A DNA stretch of 5,628 bases from an uncultured Coriobacteriaceae bacterium (lineage in GTDB: Bacteria > Actinomycetota > Coriobacteriia > Coriobacteriales > Eggerthellaceae): NCBI GenBank assembly GCA_900554945.1, contig USJN01000116.1:1-5628 (forward strand), given 5' to 3'. Positions 1-5,628 of the stretch are shown here, in pieces; the stretch's first letter is position 1; the number at the start of each line of letters is the position of its first letter. A model generated the notes under the pieces. That model had not been told where the DNA came from, did no database searches, and saw nothing but the letters and a program-made list of their open reading frames with translations. Position numbers and translations under genes: made by a program.

Positions 1-183
1 CCCAAAACGACTTTTTCTGAAAAGGAAAGCAGCTACCTTGTTCTCGGCCTCGACATCGGCATAGGAAGCTGCGGTTGGTGCATCCTGGACAGAGCGTCCA
101 GTTTTATCGCAGCGAATACACGCCGGAAATCGAGGCGGCGAGACCGCTCGCGCGCAGGATATCGGGGAACGCCGCCGAGATAG
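1..183 (+). pseudogene. cas9: Truncated N-terminal fragment of Cas9 (RuvC-I segment)
   Basis: Frame 1 is open from the window edge to TAG at 181-183. Its first 30 codons include YLVLGLDIGIGSCGWCILD, the Cas9 RuvC-I signature (LDIGxxSxGW), with the catalytic Asp at codon 18 (bases 52-54). In intact Cas9 this motif starts the split RuvC nuclease that cuts the non-target strand, and the protein runs to about 1000 residues or more. Here resemblance stops at about base 90. The remaining codons are an Arg-rich stretch that looks out of frame. The bridge helix, REC lobe, HNH and PAM-interacting domains are all absent, so the fragment cannot be a nuclease. The start codon probably lies just left of the window. 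No cas1, cas2, CRISPR repeat or tracrRNA is visible. The motif identification is firm; whether this is a genomic remnant or an assembly junction is open. Confidence 0.75.
85..101. repeat. Inverted repeat on the cas9 breakpoint
   Basis: CTGGAC (85-90) and GTCCAG (96-101) are perfect reverse complements separated by five bases, and TTTT follows at 102-105. The left arm is the last two Cas9-like codons (Leu-Asp) and the right arm belongs to the unrelated sequence. It could act as a weak intrinsic terminator, be a recombination or chimera junction, or be chance: a 6-bp stem is short. Confidence 0.35.
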
Positions 184-242
184 AAGAGTCGACCGCGCCG
201 ATAGCGGTCCCGCTGTCGGCGAATTCGCTGACGCCTGTTTGA
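90..242 (+). pseudogene. Possible 3' tail of an unidentified gene
   Basis: From about base 90 the frame two bases downstream of the Cas9 frame reads as ordinary protein (FYRSEYTPEIEAARPLARRI and onward) to TGA at 240-242. Codon third positions are strongly G or C, as in the operon genes, whereas the continuation of the Cas9 frame gives an Arg-rich string. The frame is open back to base 21, but before 90 the sequence reads as Cas9 in frame 1. About 50 residues of coding-like sequence thus begin where Cas9 similarity ends, as expected if the end of another gene had been joined there. No start codon or ribosome binding site is visible and I do not recognise the family. It may also be a fortuitous open frame in GC-rich DNA. 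Confidence 0.3.
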
Positions 243-309
243 GCCCGGCAGGGTTTAGCAAGTCGCAGGGCAAGATCGCGTTCTTCGCTAAGCTCCCCAG
301 CTGCCCCTG

Positions 310-353
310 AGCATGCTACTCTTGTTCTGGACGAGATTTCGTCGGGGGACGAA
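310..353 (+). promoter_or_regulatory. Operon leader with palindrome and alternating stem arms
   Basis: The 125 bases between the orphan frame and the operon (243-367) hold no convincing -35/-10 pair but do hold symmetry. AGCATGCT at 310-317 is a perfect 8-bp palindrome. GACGA (330-334), TCGTC (339-343) and GACGA (348-352) alternate at 9-base steps, so the middle arm can pair with either flank. The second pairing extends to TTCGTC/GACGAA (338-343 with 348-353) around a GGGG loop, directly before the Shine-Dalgarno sequence. This could be an operator with repeated half-sites or an RNA switch controlling ribosome access. A function is inference. Confidence 0.3.
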
Positions 354-360
354 GGGGAGG
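354..360 (+). promoter_or_regulatory. Ribosome binding site deciding the start of the molybdoenzyme gene
   Basis: GGGGAGG lies seven bases before ATG 368. The in-frame GTG at 362 would have only one base of spacing, so ATG 368 is the better start. An in-frame TGA at 308-310 rules out a longer upstream extension. Confidence 0.8.
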
Positions 361-367
361 AGTGGAT

Positions 368-2500
368 ATGACCGAGGTGAAAACCGTTTGCGGCGGCTGT
401 CATAATTGCTGCCCAATCATCGTACAGGTTGAAAACAACCGCGTCGAGCAGGTGAGCGGCGTGCCCAACGATCCGCGCACGGGTGGAGCAATCTGCTCGA
501 AAGGCCAAGCCGGCCCGCAGATTGCACACGACCCACGTCGTCTGATGTACCCCGTCCGCCGCGTCGGCGCAAGGGGCGAAGGCAAATGGGAGCGCATTGC
601 CTGGGACGAAGCCATCTTCGAGCTTGCGGAGAAAATGAAGCGGGCCATCGCCTCCGACGGCCCGCGGTCAATCAGCTTCATTCGCGGCCAAGCGCCCGGG
701 TGGGGATTCACCTACGACGTCACACAGCGACTCGCCCACACCGTGGGAACCGATGTGGGTATGGGCGCATCGGAATGCTTCGTTCCACGCGCGGTGATGG
801 AGGGCATCTCCTACGGCGGCATGCCGTCCCACTGCGACTACGACAACGCCGACCTGCTCATCTTCTGGGGAAAGCAACCAGCCTTCAGCGTCGCGCCATC
901 CCTTCGGAAAATCTACGATGCGCACGACCGAGGCGCACGCCTCATCTGCATCGACCCGCTCCACTTCCATCTTGGAGCCACCGCCGACAAGGTGCTGCAG
1001 CCCGAACCGGGTACCGACCTCGCCTTGATGCTCGCCATGATCTTCACCATCGTCGAGCAGGGACTGTGGGACAGCGAATTCGTCGACGCCTACACGAACG
1101 ACCCTGGCTTGAAACGCCTTTCCGCCCACGTGCGCGGCGAGAACGGCCAGGGCATCCCGTACACGCCCGAGTGGGCGGAATCAATGTCCGGCGTCGCCGC
1201 CGCAGACATCCGCGACCTTGCCGTCGAGTACGCCACCACCAAGCGAGCCGGCATCGTGTCGGGCCACGGCCTCGAAGGCCGCGTCAACGTCTCGCAAACC
1301 ACTCGCGCCCTGTGCATCCTGCGCATAATCACTGGCCATCTCGACCGCATCGGATGCGACGTCTTCACCCCGAAAAGCCCTGACAGAAATCCCAATTTCA
1401 CCATGATGAACCATATGGTGCCTAACTTCGTCCCCGAAGGGCCCACGAGGATGTTCCACGTGCCCCCCTACAACCACCCCGACAGCTCATGGCCCTTGCT
1501 CTTCAGCGGCCAGGGGCTTCTGCCGACGCCGGACGTGTATCGCCTCATGCACGAGGGCAGGACCAAAGTCGCCATATTCCAGGGCGCGAACATCATGGTC
1601 ACGCAACCATCGCCGGACACGTCTCGCGCAGCGATGGCGAACGTGGACTACATCTGCGTGATCGACCCGTATCTAAACGAAACCGCAGAACTTGCCGACC
1701 TGGTCTTACCCGCCGCCACCTACCTTGAGCGCACCGAGCCCGAATGGTTCAAATCCGACGTCTGGCTCCCCATCCTGACGCTTCGCCAGAAATGCGTGGA
1801 AGTCGGCGAGGCTCTCCCCGACACGCAAATCATGATCAAGCTCGGCCGTGCTTTGGGATACGAAGAGGAATTCCCCACCGAAGACATCGCCTATTACATC
1901 GACGAGGACCTCTCGCCTGCAGGCATCACGCTCGACCGGCTACGCGAGCACCCTCACGGCGTCTGGTTCGGCCAAATCGAATACGAGAAGTTCAAGAAGA
2001 GCGGGTTTAGAGCACCCGGCGGCAAAGCGAATATTTGGAGCGAGGTGCTTGAAGCGAATGGGTTCGACCCGCTTCCGATCTGGATCGAGCCAGCCGAATC
2101 GTCTCGCGCAAAACCCGATATCGCGAAAGACTACCCATGCGTGCTGTTCACTGGCCGCAGCGGCCCCATGTACGTCCACGAGCAGCGCCGCACCATCCCC
2201 TGGCTTCGAGAAATCCAGCCCGAACCATATCTCTGGCTAAACAACGTTTGGGCCCGTAAGCTGGGAATCCAAAACGGAGAGCTCGTCGAGGTGTCCTCGC
2301 CGCGCGGCAAAATCCGAATCAAGGCCGAGCCCACGCCCATCATAAAGCCAGGCTGGCTCTACGTGCCCGGAGGTTGGGCGGACGCCAACTACAACGTCAT
2401 GGGAATCGACGACGAGCTCGACCCCATATCGAGCCAGGCGAACTACACGATGTGCGCGGGGCGAGTCGACAAGATCGACGACGCGGAAAAGGTGAGGTAG
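368..2500 (+). CDS. Molybdopterin oxidoreductase, catalytic subunit (DMSO reductase family)
   Basis: A 710-residue catalytic subunit of a complex iron-sulfur molybdoenzyme, which moves electrons between a small substrate at a Mo/W-bis(pyranopterin) centre and a ferredoxin subunit. The N-terminal [4Fe-4S] motif is C8-x2-C11-x3-C15-x27-C43 followed by SKG, including the usual Lys45. The cofactor-binding core follows. Cys137 in GASECFVPRA is at the usual position of the Mo ligand and suggests a Cys-ligated enzyme (polysulfide/thiosulfate-reductase or acetylene-hydratase style) rather than Ser-ligated DMSO reductase. LLIFWGKQ (163-170) and ADLVLPAATYLER (443-455) are further family hallmarks. Residues ~588-705 form the C-terminal dinucleotide-binding domain. 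The length is slightly below PhsA/DmsA. There is no Tat signal: the protein starts seven residues before the first cluster Cys. The stop is two bases before the ferredoxin gene. Family is certain; substrate unknown. Confidence 0.95.
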   Translation: MTEVKTVCGGCHNCCPIIVQVENNRVEQVSGVPNDPRTGGAICSKGQAGPQIAHDPRRLMYPVRRVGARGEGKWERIAWDEAIFELAEKMKRAIASDGPRSISFIRGQAPGWGFTYDVTQRLAHTVGTDVGMGASECFVPRAVMEGISYGGMPSHCDYDNADLLIFWGKQPAFSVAPSLRKIYDAHDRGARLICIDPLHFHLGATADKVLQPEPGTDLALMLAMIFTIVEQGLWDSEFVDAYTNDPGLKRLSAHVRGENGQGIPYTPEWAESMSGVAAADIRDLAVEYATTKRAGIVSGHGLEGRVNVSQTTRALCILRIITGHLDRIGCDVFTPKSPDRNPNFTMMNHMVPNFVPEGPTRMFHVPPYNHPDSSWPLLFSGQGLLPTPDVYRLMHEGRTKVAIFQGANIMVTQPSPDTSRAAMANVDYICVIDPYLNETAELADLVLPAATYLERTEPEWFKSDVWLPILTLRQKCVEVGEALPDTQIMIKLGRALGYEEEFPTEDIAYYIDEDLSPAGITLDRLREHPHGVWFGQIEYEKFKKSGFRAPGGKANIWSEVLEANGFDPLPIWIEPAESSRAKPDIAKDYPCVLFTGRSGPMYVHEQRRTIPWLREIQPEPYLWLNNVWARKLGIQNGELVEVSSPRGKIRIKAEPTPIIKPGWLYVPGGWADANYNVMGIDDELDPISSQANYTMCAGRVDKIDDAEKVR

Positions 2501-2502
2501 CC

Positions 2503-3030
2503 ATGCAATATGCGTTCCATTTCAACGTAAGAAGATGCGCCCAATGCTTTGCGTGCGAGGTTGCGTGCAAATCAGAGCATGGTCTAAGACCCCATGTTCA
2601 GGAAAAACCTGGGGTGGGCGGCCCGAGGTTTCGCCAGGTCATTGAGTTAAAAAACGATAAGGGGCCCAATCCCATCCAGTATGTCTCGATGGCGTGCATG
2701 CACTGCGGCGACGCTGCCTGCATGTCGGTGTGCCCAGCTCGCGCAATCTATCGCGACCACGAATTCGGCGCCGTCTTGGTCAATCGCGACCGGTGCTTGG
2801 GATGCAGATATTGCTCCTGGGCATGCGAATTCGGTGCGCCGCAGTTCGACCGCGACGGACTTATGACGAAATGCGACATGTGTATCAATCGACTCCGTGC
2901 GGGTCGAAAGCCCGCCTGCGTCGAGAGCTGCTGCGGAGGCGCCATCACACTTGAACGTGTCGAATCCGCGCACAACGAAGTGCGCGAACAAGCGGCCAAG
3001 CGAATGTCTGCCGCGAAAAGACTGCTGTAA
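2503..3030 (+). CDS. DmsB-like 4Fe-4S electron-transfer subunit
   Basis: A 175-residue ferredoxin-like subunit expected to carry electrons between the membrane anchor and the molybdoenzyme. Four cysteine groups can be read: C12-x2-C15-x2-C18-x3-C22, C65-x2-C68-x4-C73-x3-C77, C98-x2-C101-x2-C104-x3-C108, and C124-x2-C127-x11-C139-x3-C143. This is the four-[4Fe-4S] pattern of DmsB/PsrB/NrfC proteins. The third group, CLGCRYCSWAC, is especially typical. There is no signal peptide or membrane segment, so it should sit on the same side as the catalytic subunit. The frame is open back to 2374, but ATG 2503 is chosen because it follows AGGTGAGG and puts the first cluster at the usual distance from the N-terminus. 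The short gap to the upstream stop implies co-transcription and translational coupling. The C-terminal ~25 residues are charged and probably helical. Confidence 0.95.
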   Translation: MQYAFHFNVRRCAQCFACEVACKSEHGLRPHVQEKPGVGGPRFRQVIELKNDKGPNPIQYVSMACMHCGDAACMSVCPARAIYRDHEFGAVLVNRDRCLGCRYCSWACEFGAPQFDRDGLMTKCDMCINRLRAGRKPACVESCCGGAITLERVESAHNEVREQAAKRMSAAKRLL

Positions 3031-3038
3031 GGACGCCC

Positions 3039-3914
3039 ATGTCGGTTCCCCTCGCCCAAGAGAAAACAAGCGAGGCTGCGTTGGTGGTTTTCACGCTGCT
3101 CGTGCCCGCTTCGGTGGGTTTGGCAACGTTTTCCCTGATCGGGAACGGTCTATGGCCCGCAATCACAGCTATCGGACTGGCTACAGCGGGCATGATTGGA
3201 TCGATTGCCCACCTTGCCAAGCCGCTTCGAGCGCCGACGTCGCTTCGAGGCCTGAGAAGCTCATGGCTTTCCCGCGAGATTGCCGCAGTGTCGCTGTACT
3301 GGGGATGCTTGGCCCTGTGGCTGTTCGGCGAACTTGCGCACGACGCGACGATCTCGCTTGCAGGACACGTCGCCGCCGTCCTCGTCGCCGCTGCACTTTT
3401 GACGATCATCGCCCGCGCTTACAAAGTCTCGACTCGGCCCGCGTGGTGCGGCAACGAGTGCCTTATGGAGCTTGCTGCCTGCGCTCTCGGCGTCGGCGCG
3501 GCCGCAGAAGCGATGATGGCCTCAGCGGCCGCGGTAGTTGCGGAAGCGACAGGAACCGCAAGCGCTGCTGGAGCTGCTTGGGGCGATGTGCCGTTGCCCC
3601 TTTGGGCGCTTGCTGTCGCAATGTCGGTTGCTGGGCTGGCGCTCGATATCGCTTCGCATCGATCGCGTCGCCGTCGCCTCGAAAACGAGCGCGCGACAAG
3701 CGACGAGCGCATTGCGCTGACGCTCCTTCGATACGATGAGCTACATGGCAAGATCCGCTGCGCGTTGGCAACCGAAACTGCGGCGGTCGTCCTCGCAGCG
3801 CTTGGCATATGGCCGTTTGCCACAATCGCCCAGCTTATCGCACATGCCCTTCAGCGCATTGTCTTCTACGAACTTCCCGTGCAAGTGCGCTTCGTGTCTC
3901 CCTTGAGAAAATGA
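3039..3914 (+). CDS. DmsC-like membrane anchor subunit
   Basis: A 291-residue integral membrane protein that would anchor the complex and exchange electrons with (mena)quinol. Hydrophobic segments fall roughly at residues 13-33, 41-60, 80-99, 106-127, 143-166, 186-206 and 245-268, with an eighth less clear. Family signatures are HLAKPLRAPTSLRGLRSSWLSREI (58-81, matching the DmsC 'H-L-x-x-P-x-R-A ... S-W-L-S-R-E' block), YKVSTRPAW (128-136) and RIVFYELPVQV (273-283). A basic, Arg-rich loop (207-214) precedes a charged segment. The Ala-rich stretch 152-180 is unusually low in complexity. ATG 3039 lies eight bases after the ferredoxin stop, with AAGGA overlapping that stop as ribosome binding site, so this is the third gene of the operon. 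The match is to the DmsC rather than the NrfD anchor type. Confident on family, not on physiological substrate. Confidence 0.9.
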   Translation: MSVPLAQEKTSEAALVVFTLLVPASVGLATFSLIGNGLWPAITAIGLATAGMIGSIAHLAKPLRAPTSLRGLRSSWLSREIAAVSLYWGCLALWLFGELAHDATISLAGHVAAVLVAAALLTIIARAYKVSTRPAWCGNECLMELAACALGVGAAAEAMMASAAAVVAEATGTASAAGAAWGDVPLPLWALAVAMSVAGLALDIASHRSRRRRLENERATSDERIALTLLRYDELHGKIRCALATETAAVVLAALGIWPFATIAQLIAHALQRIVFYELPVQVRFVSPLRK

Positions 3915-3921
3915 GGACGCG

Positions 3922-4014
3922 TTGGCATCACACCAGTACCTCACATCAATGGACATAGATGGAGCGGTATCGTATATCGAACGCCACGTTAAGGGCGAGA
4001 GATATCCGACATAA
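3922..4014 (+). CDS. Possible 30-codon ORF, perhaps a remnant of a fourth operon gene
   Basis: TGAGGA at 3912-3917 overlaps the anchor-gene stop and could serve as ribosome binding site for TTG 3922. The frame reads MASHQYLTSMDIDGAVSYIERHVKGERYPT and ends at TAA 4012-4014; an ATG at 3949 is an alternative start. The peptide looks natural and helical (GAVSYIERHVKGE), like the start of a longer soluble protein, but I do not recognise a family. Operons of this type often continue with a TorD-like chaperone; this peptide does not visibly match one. It may be the decayed 5' end of a lost gene or chance. A competing ATGA-overlap start at 3911 gives only 15 codons. The rest of the 3915-4047 gap between the convergent genes shows no clear bidirectional terminator hairpin. 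Confidence 0.25.
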   Translation: MASHQYLTSMDIDGAVSYIERHVKGERYPT

Positions 4015-4047
4015 CCCGAAGCCGTCTTACGCGTATTGGTTCTATTC

Positions 4048-5472
4048 CTAGATAAACCCGTACAATGTGCAGATAATCGGCAGGCACACCGAAGTGAAGA
4101 CGATCAGGAATACGGTGGGGATGATACCCGCTTTCGCATATTGCCCCATCGAATAATACCCCGTTGAATAGGTGAGAACCGGCACACAGTCAAGCGGTAG
4201 AATATAGCTCACGGAAGCCTCCCACGCCACAACCATAAGCATGGCGTACATGGGGATACCGAAGTCCATGGCGATAGCGCCCAAGGGAAATGCGAGAATG
4301 CCCGCAACCGCAGGGCCAACGGGCACAACGTTGTGCATTACCGCGCCGATAAACGATGCTACCAGCATCAAAACCAACGGCACCTTCAGAGCATCAGGCG
4401 TAACAGCCATGATGGTTTCCACAATCCAATTGCCGGCGCCCGTCTCGACGACAAAATGGCCTGCCGAAATCACGCACATTATCAACAGGATGATATCCCA
4501 GTTCATGCGCTTAAGAATGCTCTTGAAGTCGAGTGGATTCCAGCCGGGAATGCTCAAGAGAACCATTGCCACAATGGCGATTTCAGCCGTATTCAGGAAG
4601 CTCAACCACGAACTTGCGACCCAGAACACCAATGCGGCAGCAATAACCCCCACTGTCTTCCACTCGCATACCTGCATCTTCGGCAAATCGGAAACCTCGC
4701 GCATAGTCTCGTCGACTGCATGTTGGGAAATCTTCTCTGGCTTAAACCACGCGCAAAGGAATATCCAGCTCGCAACGAGCATAACAACGGCAAACGGCAC
4801 GCCGATCATCATCCATTGGACAAAACTCATCTCCACGCCGAACAAGCTGGAGAACAGGCTCACCGTCAAAACGTTGCAGCCATTGCCCGCCATGCAGGCC
4901 ATGCCGCCCGCATACGATGCATACGGGATAGCAATCATCATTGTCGTCCCAAGCCGAGATTTGCCGCGCTCAGTCCCGTTGAGCTCCAATAAGCGTTTCC
5001 CCACGGAAATAAAGACGCCACATGCAGCGACATCGCTCATCACGAGCGACAGCAACGCGCATGCACACATAAAGCCCAGGACAACCTTGCGACTGTCGTT
5101 TCCTGCCCAACGCAAAACCAATCCGCAGACACGCGTAGGGATGGTGGTGGCATCGAGTGCGACGGTAAACGCGAACGTCCCCATCAGGAAAAATACCGTC
5201 GATCCTATGGAATTCGCATATGCATCGCTGAACGAGCAAACACCTGTGATTGGCATCACCACGAGAACTAGCAGCGCGGTTGCCGCCAATGGAAGCGCTT
5301 CGGTTACCCAGAGCAATACGCCCGCCGCCAGGATTGACAAAACCATACGACCCTCGTATGTCAACCCCGCAGTTTCTGGCAAAAGGGCCGCAGACGCGAT
5401 CAGAAGCGCAGCAATCGTAACAACGATAGCGCTTCGCCTCCTGGGCGAAGCTGATTTGATGAGCTCCGACAT
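4048..5472 (-). CDS. SLC13/DASS-family anion (dicarboxylate/sulfate-type) transporter
   Basis: A 474-residue inner-membrane carrier of the divalent anion:Na+ symporter family, known for C4-dicarboxylates, citrate and sulfate. Two inverted halves are visible. Residues 41-85 carry [24 protein letters not shown], the family's N-terminal block. Residues 183-204 correspond to the first substrate/Na+ loop ([19 protein letters not shown]). Residues 413-456 carry the C-terminal signature with [28 protein letters not shown]. The two SNT sodium/substrate motifs are altered to SDV (146-148) and HNV (380-382), so cation coupling or substrate may differ from well-studied members. Start ATG 5472 is preceded by a strong AGGGGAGGA, although the frame stays open upstream into an ilvC fragment. 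The gene is convergent with the molybdoenzyme operon; it might import a substrate or export a product of that enzyme, which is only inference. Its base composition looks less GC-rich than the operon. Confidence 0.88.
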   Translation of the reverse strand: MSELIKSASPRRRSAIVVTIAALLIASAALLPETAGLTYEGRMVLSILAAGVLLWVTEALPLAATALLVLVVMPITGVCSFSDAYANSIGSTVFFLMGTFAFTVALDATTIPTRVCGLVLRWAGNDSRKVVLGFMCACALLSLVMSDVAACGVFISVGKRLLELNGTERGKSRLGTTMMIAIPYASYAGGMACMAGNGCNVLTVSLFSSLFGVEMSFVQWMMIGVPFAVVMLVASWIFLCAWFKPEKISQHAVDETMREVSDLPKMQVCEWKTVGVIAAALVFWVASSWLSFLNTAEIAIVAMVLLSIPGWNPLDFKSILKRMNWDIILLIMCVISAGHFVVETGAGNWIVETIMAVTPDALKVPLVLMLVASFIGAVMHNVVPVGPAVAGILAFPLGAIAMDFGIPMYAMLMVVAWEASVSYILPLDCVPVLTYSTGYYSMGQYAKAGIIPTVFLIVFTSVCLPIICTLYGFI

Positions 5473-5475
5473 GTA

Positions 5476-5484
5476 TCCTCCCCT
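5476..5484 (-). promoter_or_regulatory. Ribosome binding site deciding the transporter start
   Basis: Read on the - strand, AGGGGAGGA ends three bases before ATG 5472. This makes MSELIK the likely native N-terminus, even though the open frame continues upstream without a stop through a 21-codon linker to the ilvC start at 5622. No convincing -35/-10 pair is visible between 5485 and 5535. Confidence 0.7.
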
Positions 5485-5535
5485 TTGGATAGCTATTACT
5501 GTCGTTTGGGGTACGCAAAGGGACATCCCCCTCGC

Positions 5536-5622
5536 GCCCTGAGAGCCATAGCCGATGATTGCGATTTTCTTTCCCTTCAGAACGGAGATGTCACAGTCTT
5601 TTTCATAGTACATAGTTGCCAT
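5536..5622 (-). pseudogene. ilvC: Truncated N-terminal fragment of ketol-acid reductoisomerase, in frame with the transporter
   Basis: The first 29 codons encode [20 protein letters not shown] followed by AIIGYGSQG, the characteristic IlvC N-terminus. Intact IlvC (about 330 residues) makes 2,3-dihydroxy-isovalerate or -methylvalerate in branched-chain amino-acid synthesis using NAD(P)H. Here similarity ends exactly at the Rossmann GxGxxG loop (residues 24-29). The expected HAHALNL-type continuation is replaced by ARGMSL, so all catalytic and Mg2+-binding residues are missing. The frame then runs on without a stop through 21 linker codons into the transporter, giving a potential 524-residue fusion. 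The codons are more AT-rich than the surrounding genes. Only six bases lie upstream, so its own ribosome binding site and promoter are outside the window. It may be a remnant, a captured expression leader or an assembly junction. Confidence 0.85.
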
Positions 5623-5628
5623 TTTAAT

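Noticed and set aside
362..364. GTG as the start of the molybdoenzyme
   Set aside because: Only one base separates it from the Shine-Dalgarno sequence; ATG 368 has a seven-base spacer.
1..367. CRISPR repeat array or tracrRNA near the cas9 fragment
   Set aside because: No evenly spaced direct repeats of 25-40 bases and no anti-repeat can be seen in the leader region.
104..529. 141-codon - strand frame across the operon start
   Set aside because: It overlaps the molybdoenzyme Fe-S coding region and leader antisense, with no domain or ribosome binding site.
586..1383. 265-codon + strand frame inside the molybdoenzyme gene
   Set aside because: Arg/His/Pro-rich composition is typical of an off-frame reading of GC-rich coding DNA; the overlapping frame has clear family motifs.
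368..2500. Acetylene hydratase assignment
   Set aside because: Size and probable Cys ligand position fit, but the catalytic Asp after the second cluster Cys is His12 here, and the ferredoxin and anchor partners imply a redox enzyme.
2897..3739. 280-codon frame spanning the ferredoxin/anchor junction
   Set aside because: Low-complexity Arg-rich shadow overlapping two well-supported genes.
3915..4047. Bidirectional terminator between the convergent genes
   Set aside because: Only short symmetries (ACGCGT twice, GATATC) and no stem followed by a T-run on either strand.
5485..5535. Promoter in the ilvC-transporter linker (TTGCGT with TAGCTA at 17 bases)
   Set aside because: The -10 box matches consensus at only two positions; too weak to claim.
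4241..5542. 433-codon open frame antisense to the transporter
   Set aside because: The protein is rich in Thr, Ile and Asn with no recognisable domain or ribosome binding site. It is a codon-bias shadow of the real DASS gene on the other strand.

Overview
The window is a compact, GC-rich bacterial segment. Its core is an accessory anaerobic-respiration operon, and facing it is an anion-transporter gene. I infer an anaerobe of the Coriobacteriia/Eggerthellaceae kind, because those genomes are rich in molybdopterin oxidoreductase operons with DmsB/DmsC-like partners and also carry DASS transporters. No rRNA or other taxonomic marker is present, so this is a style-based guess.

Left edge (1-367): the first ~90 bases encode the extreme N-terminal end of a Cas9 protein (RuvC-I motif with its catalytic Asp). 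Homology stops abruptly and the frame closes at 181-183. A short inverted repeat (85-101) sits on the breakpoint. From about 90 to 242 a different frame looks like the 3' tail of an unidentified gene, and 243-367 is the leader of the operon.

Centre (368-3914): three tightly packed + strand genes form a complex iron-sulfur molybdoenzyme. They are a molybdopterin catalytic subunit with one N-terminal [4Fe-4S] motif and a probable Cys Mo ligand, a four-cluster DmsB-like ferredoxin, and a DmsC-like membrane anchor. Electrons would pass between the membrane quinone pool, the anchor, the ferredoxin subunit and the Mo site. There is no Tat signal, so the catalytic subunit probably stays in the cytoplasm. 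The substrate cannot be told from sequence. A possible 30-codon ORF, perhaps the remnant of a fourth gene, overlaps the end of the operon.

Right part (4048-5622, - strand): a 474-residue SLC13/DASS-family transporter lies convergent to the operon. Upstream of it, and in the same open reading frame, are the first 29 codons of ketol-acid reductoisomerase (ilvC), cut exactly at the GxGxxG NADPH loop.

The most notable property is therefore architectural. Both window edges carry the 5' end of an unrelated conserved gene (cas9 on the left, ilvC on the right), each pointing inward toward an accessory gene and each truncated after about 30 codons. This could reflect genome mosaicism, capture of expression signals, or a chimeric assembly. 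The sequence alone does not decide between them.
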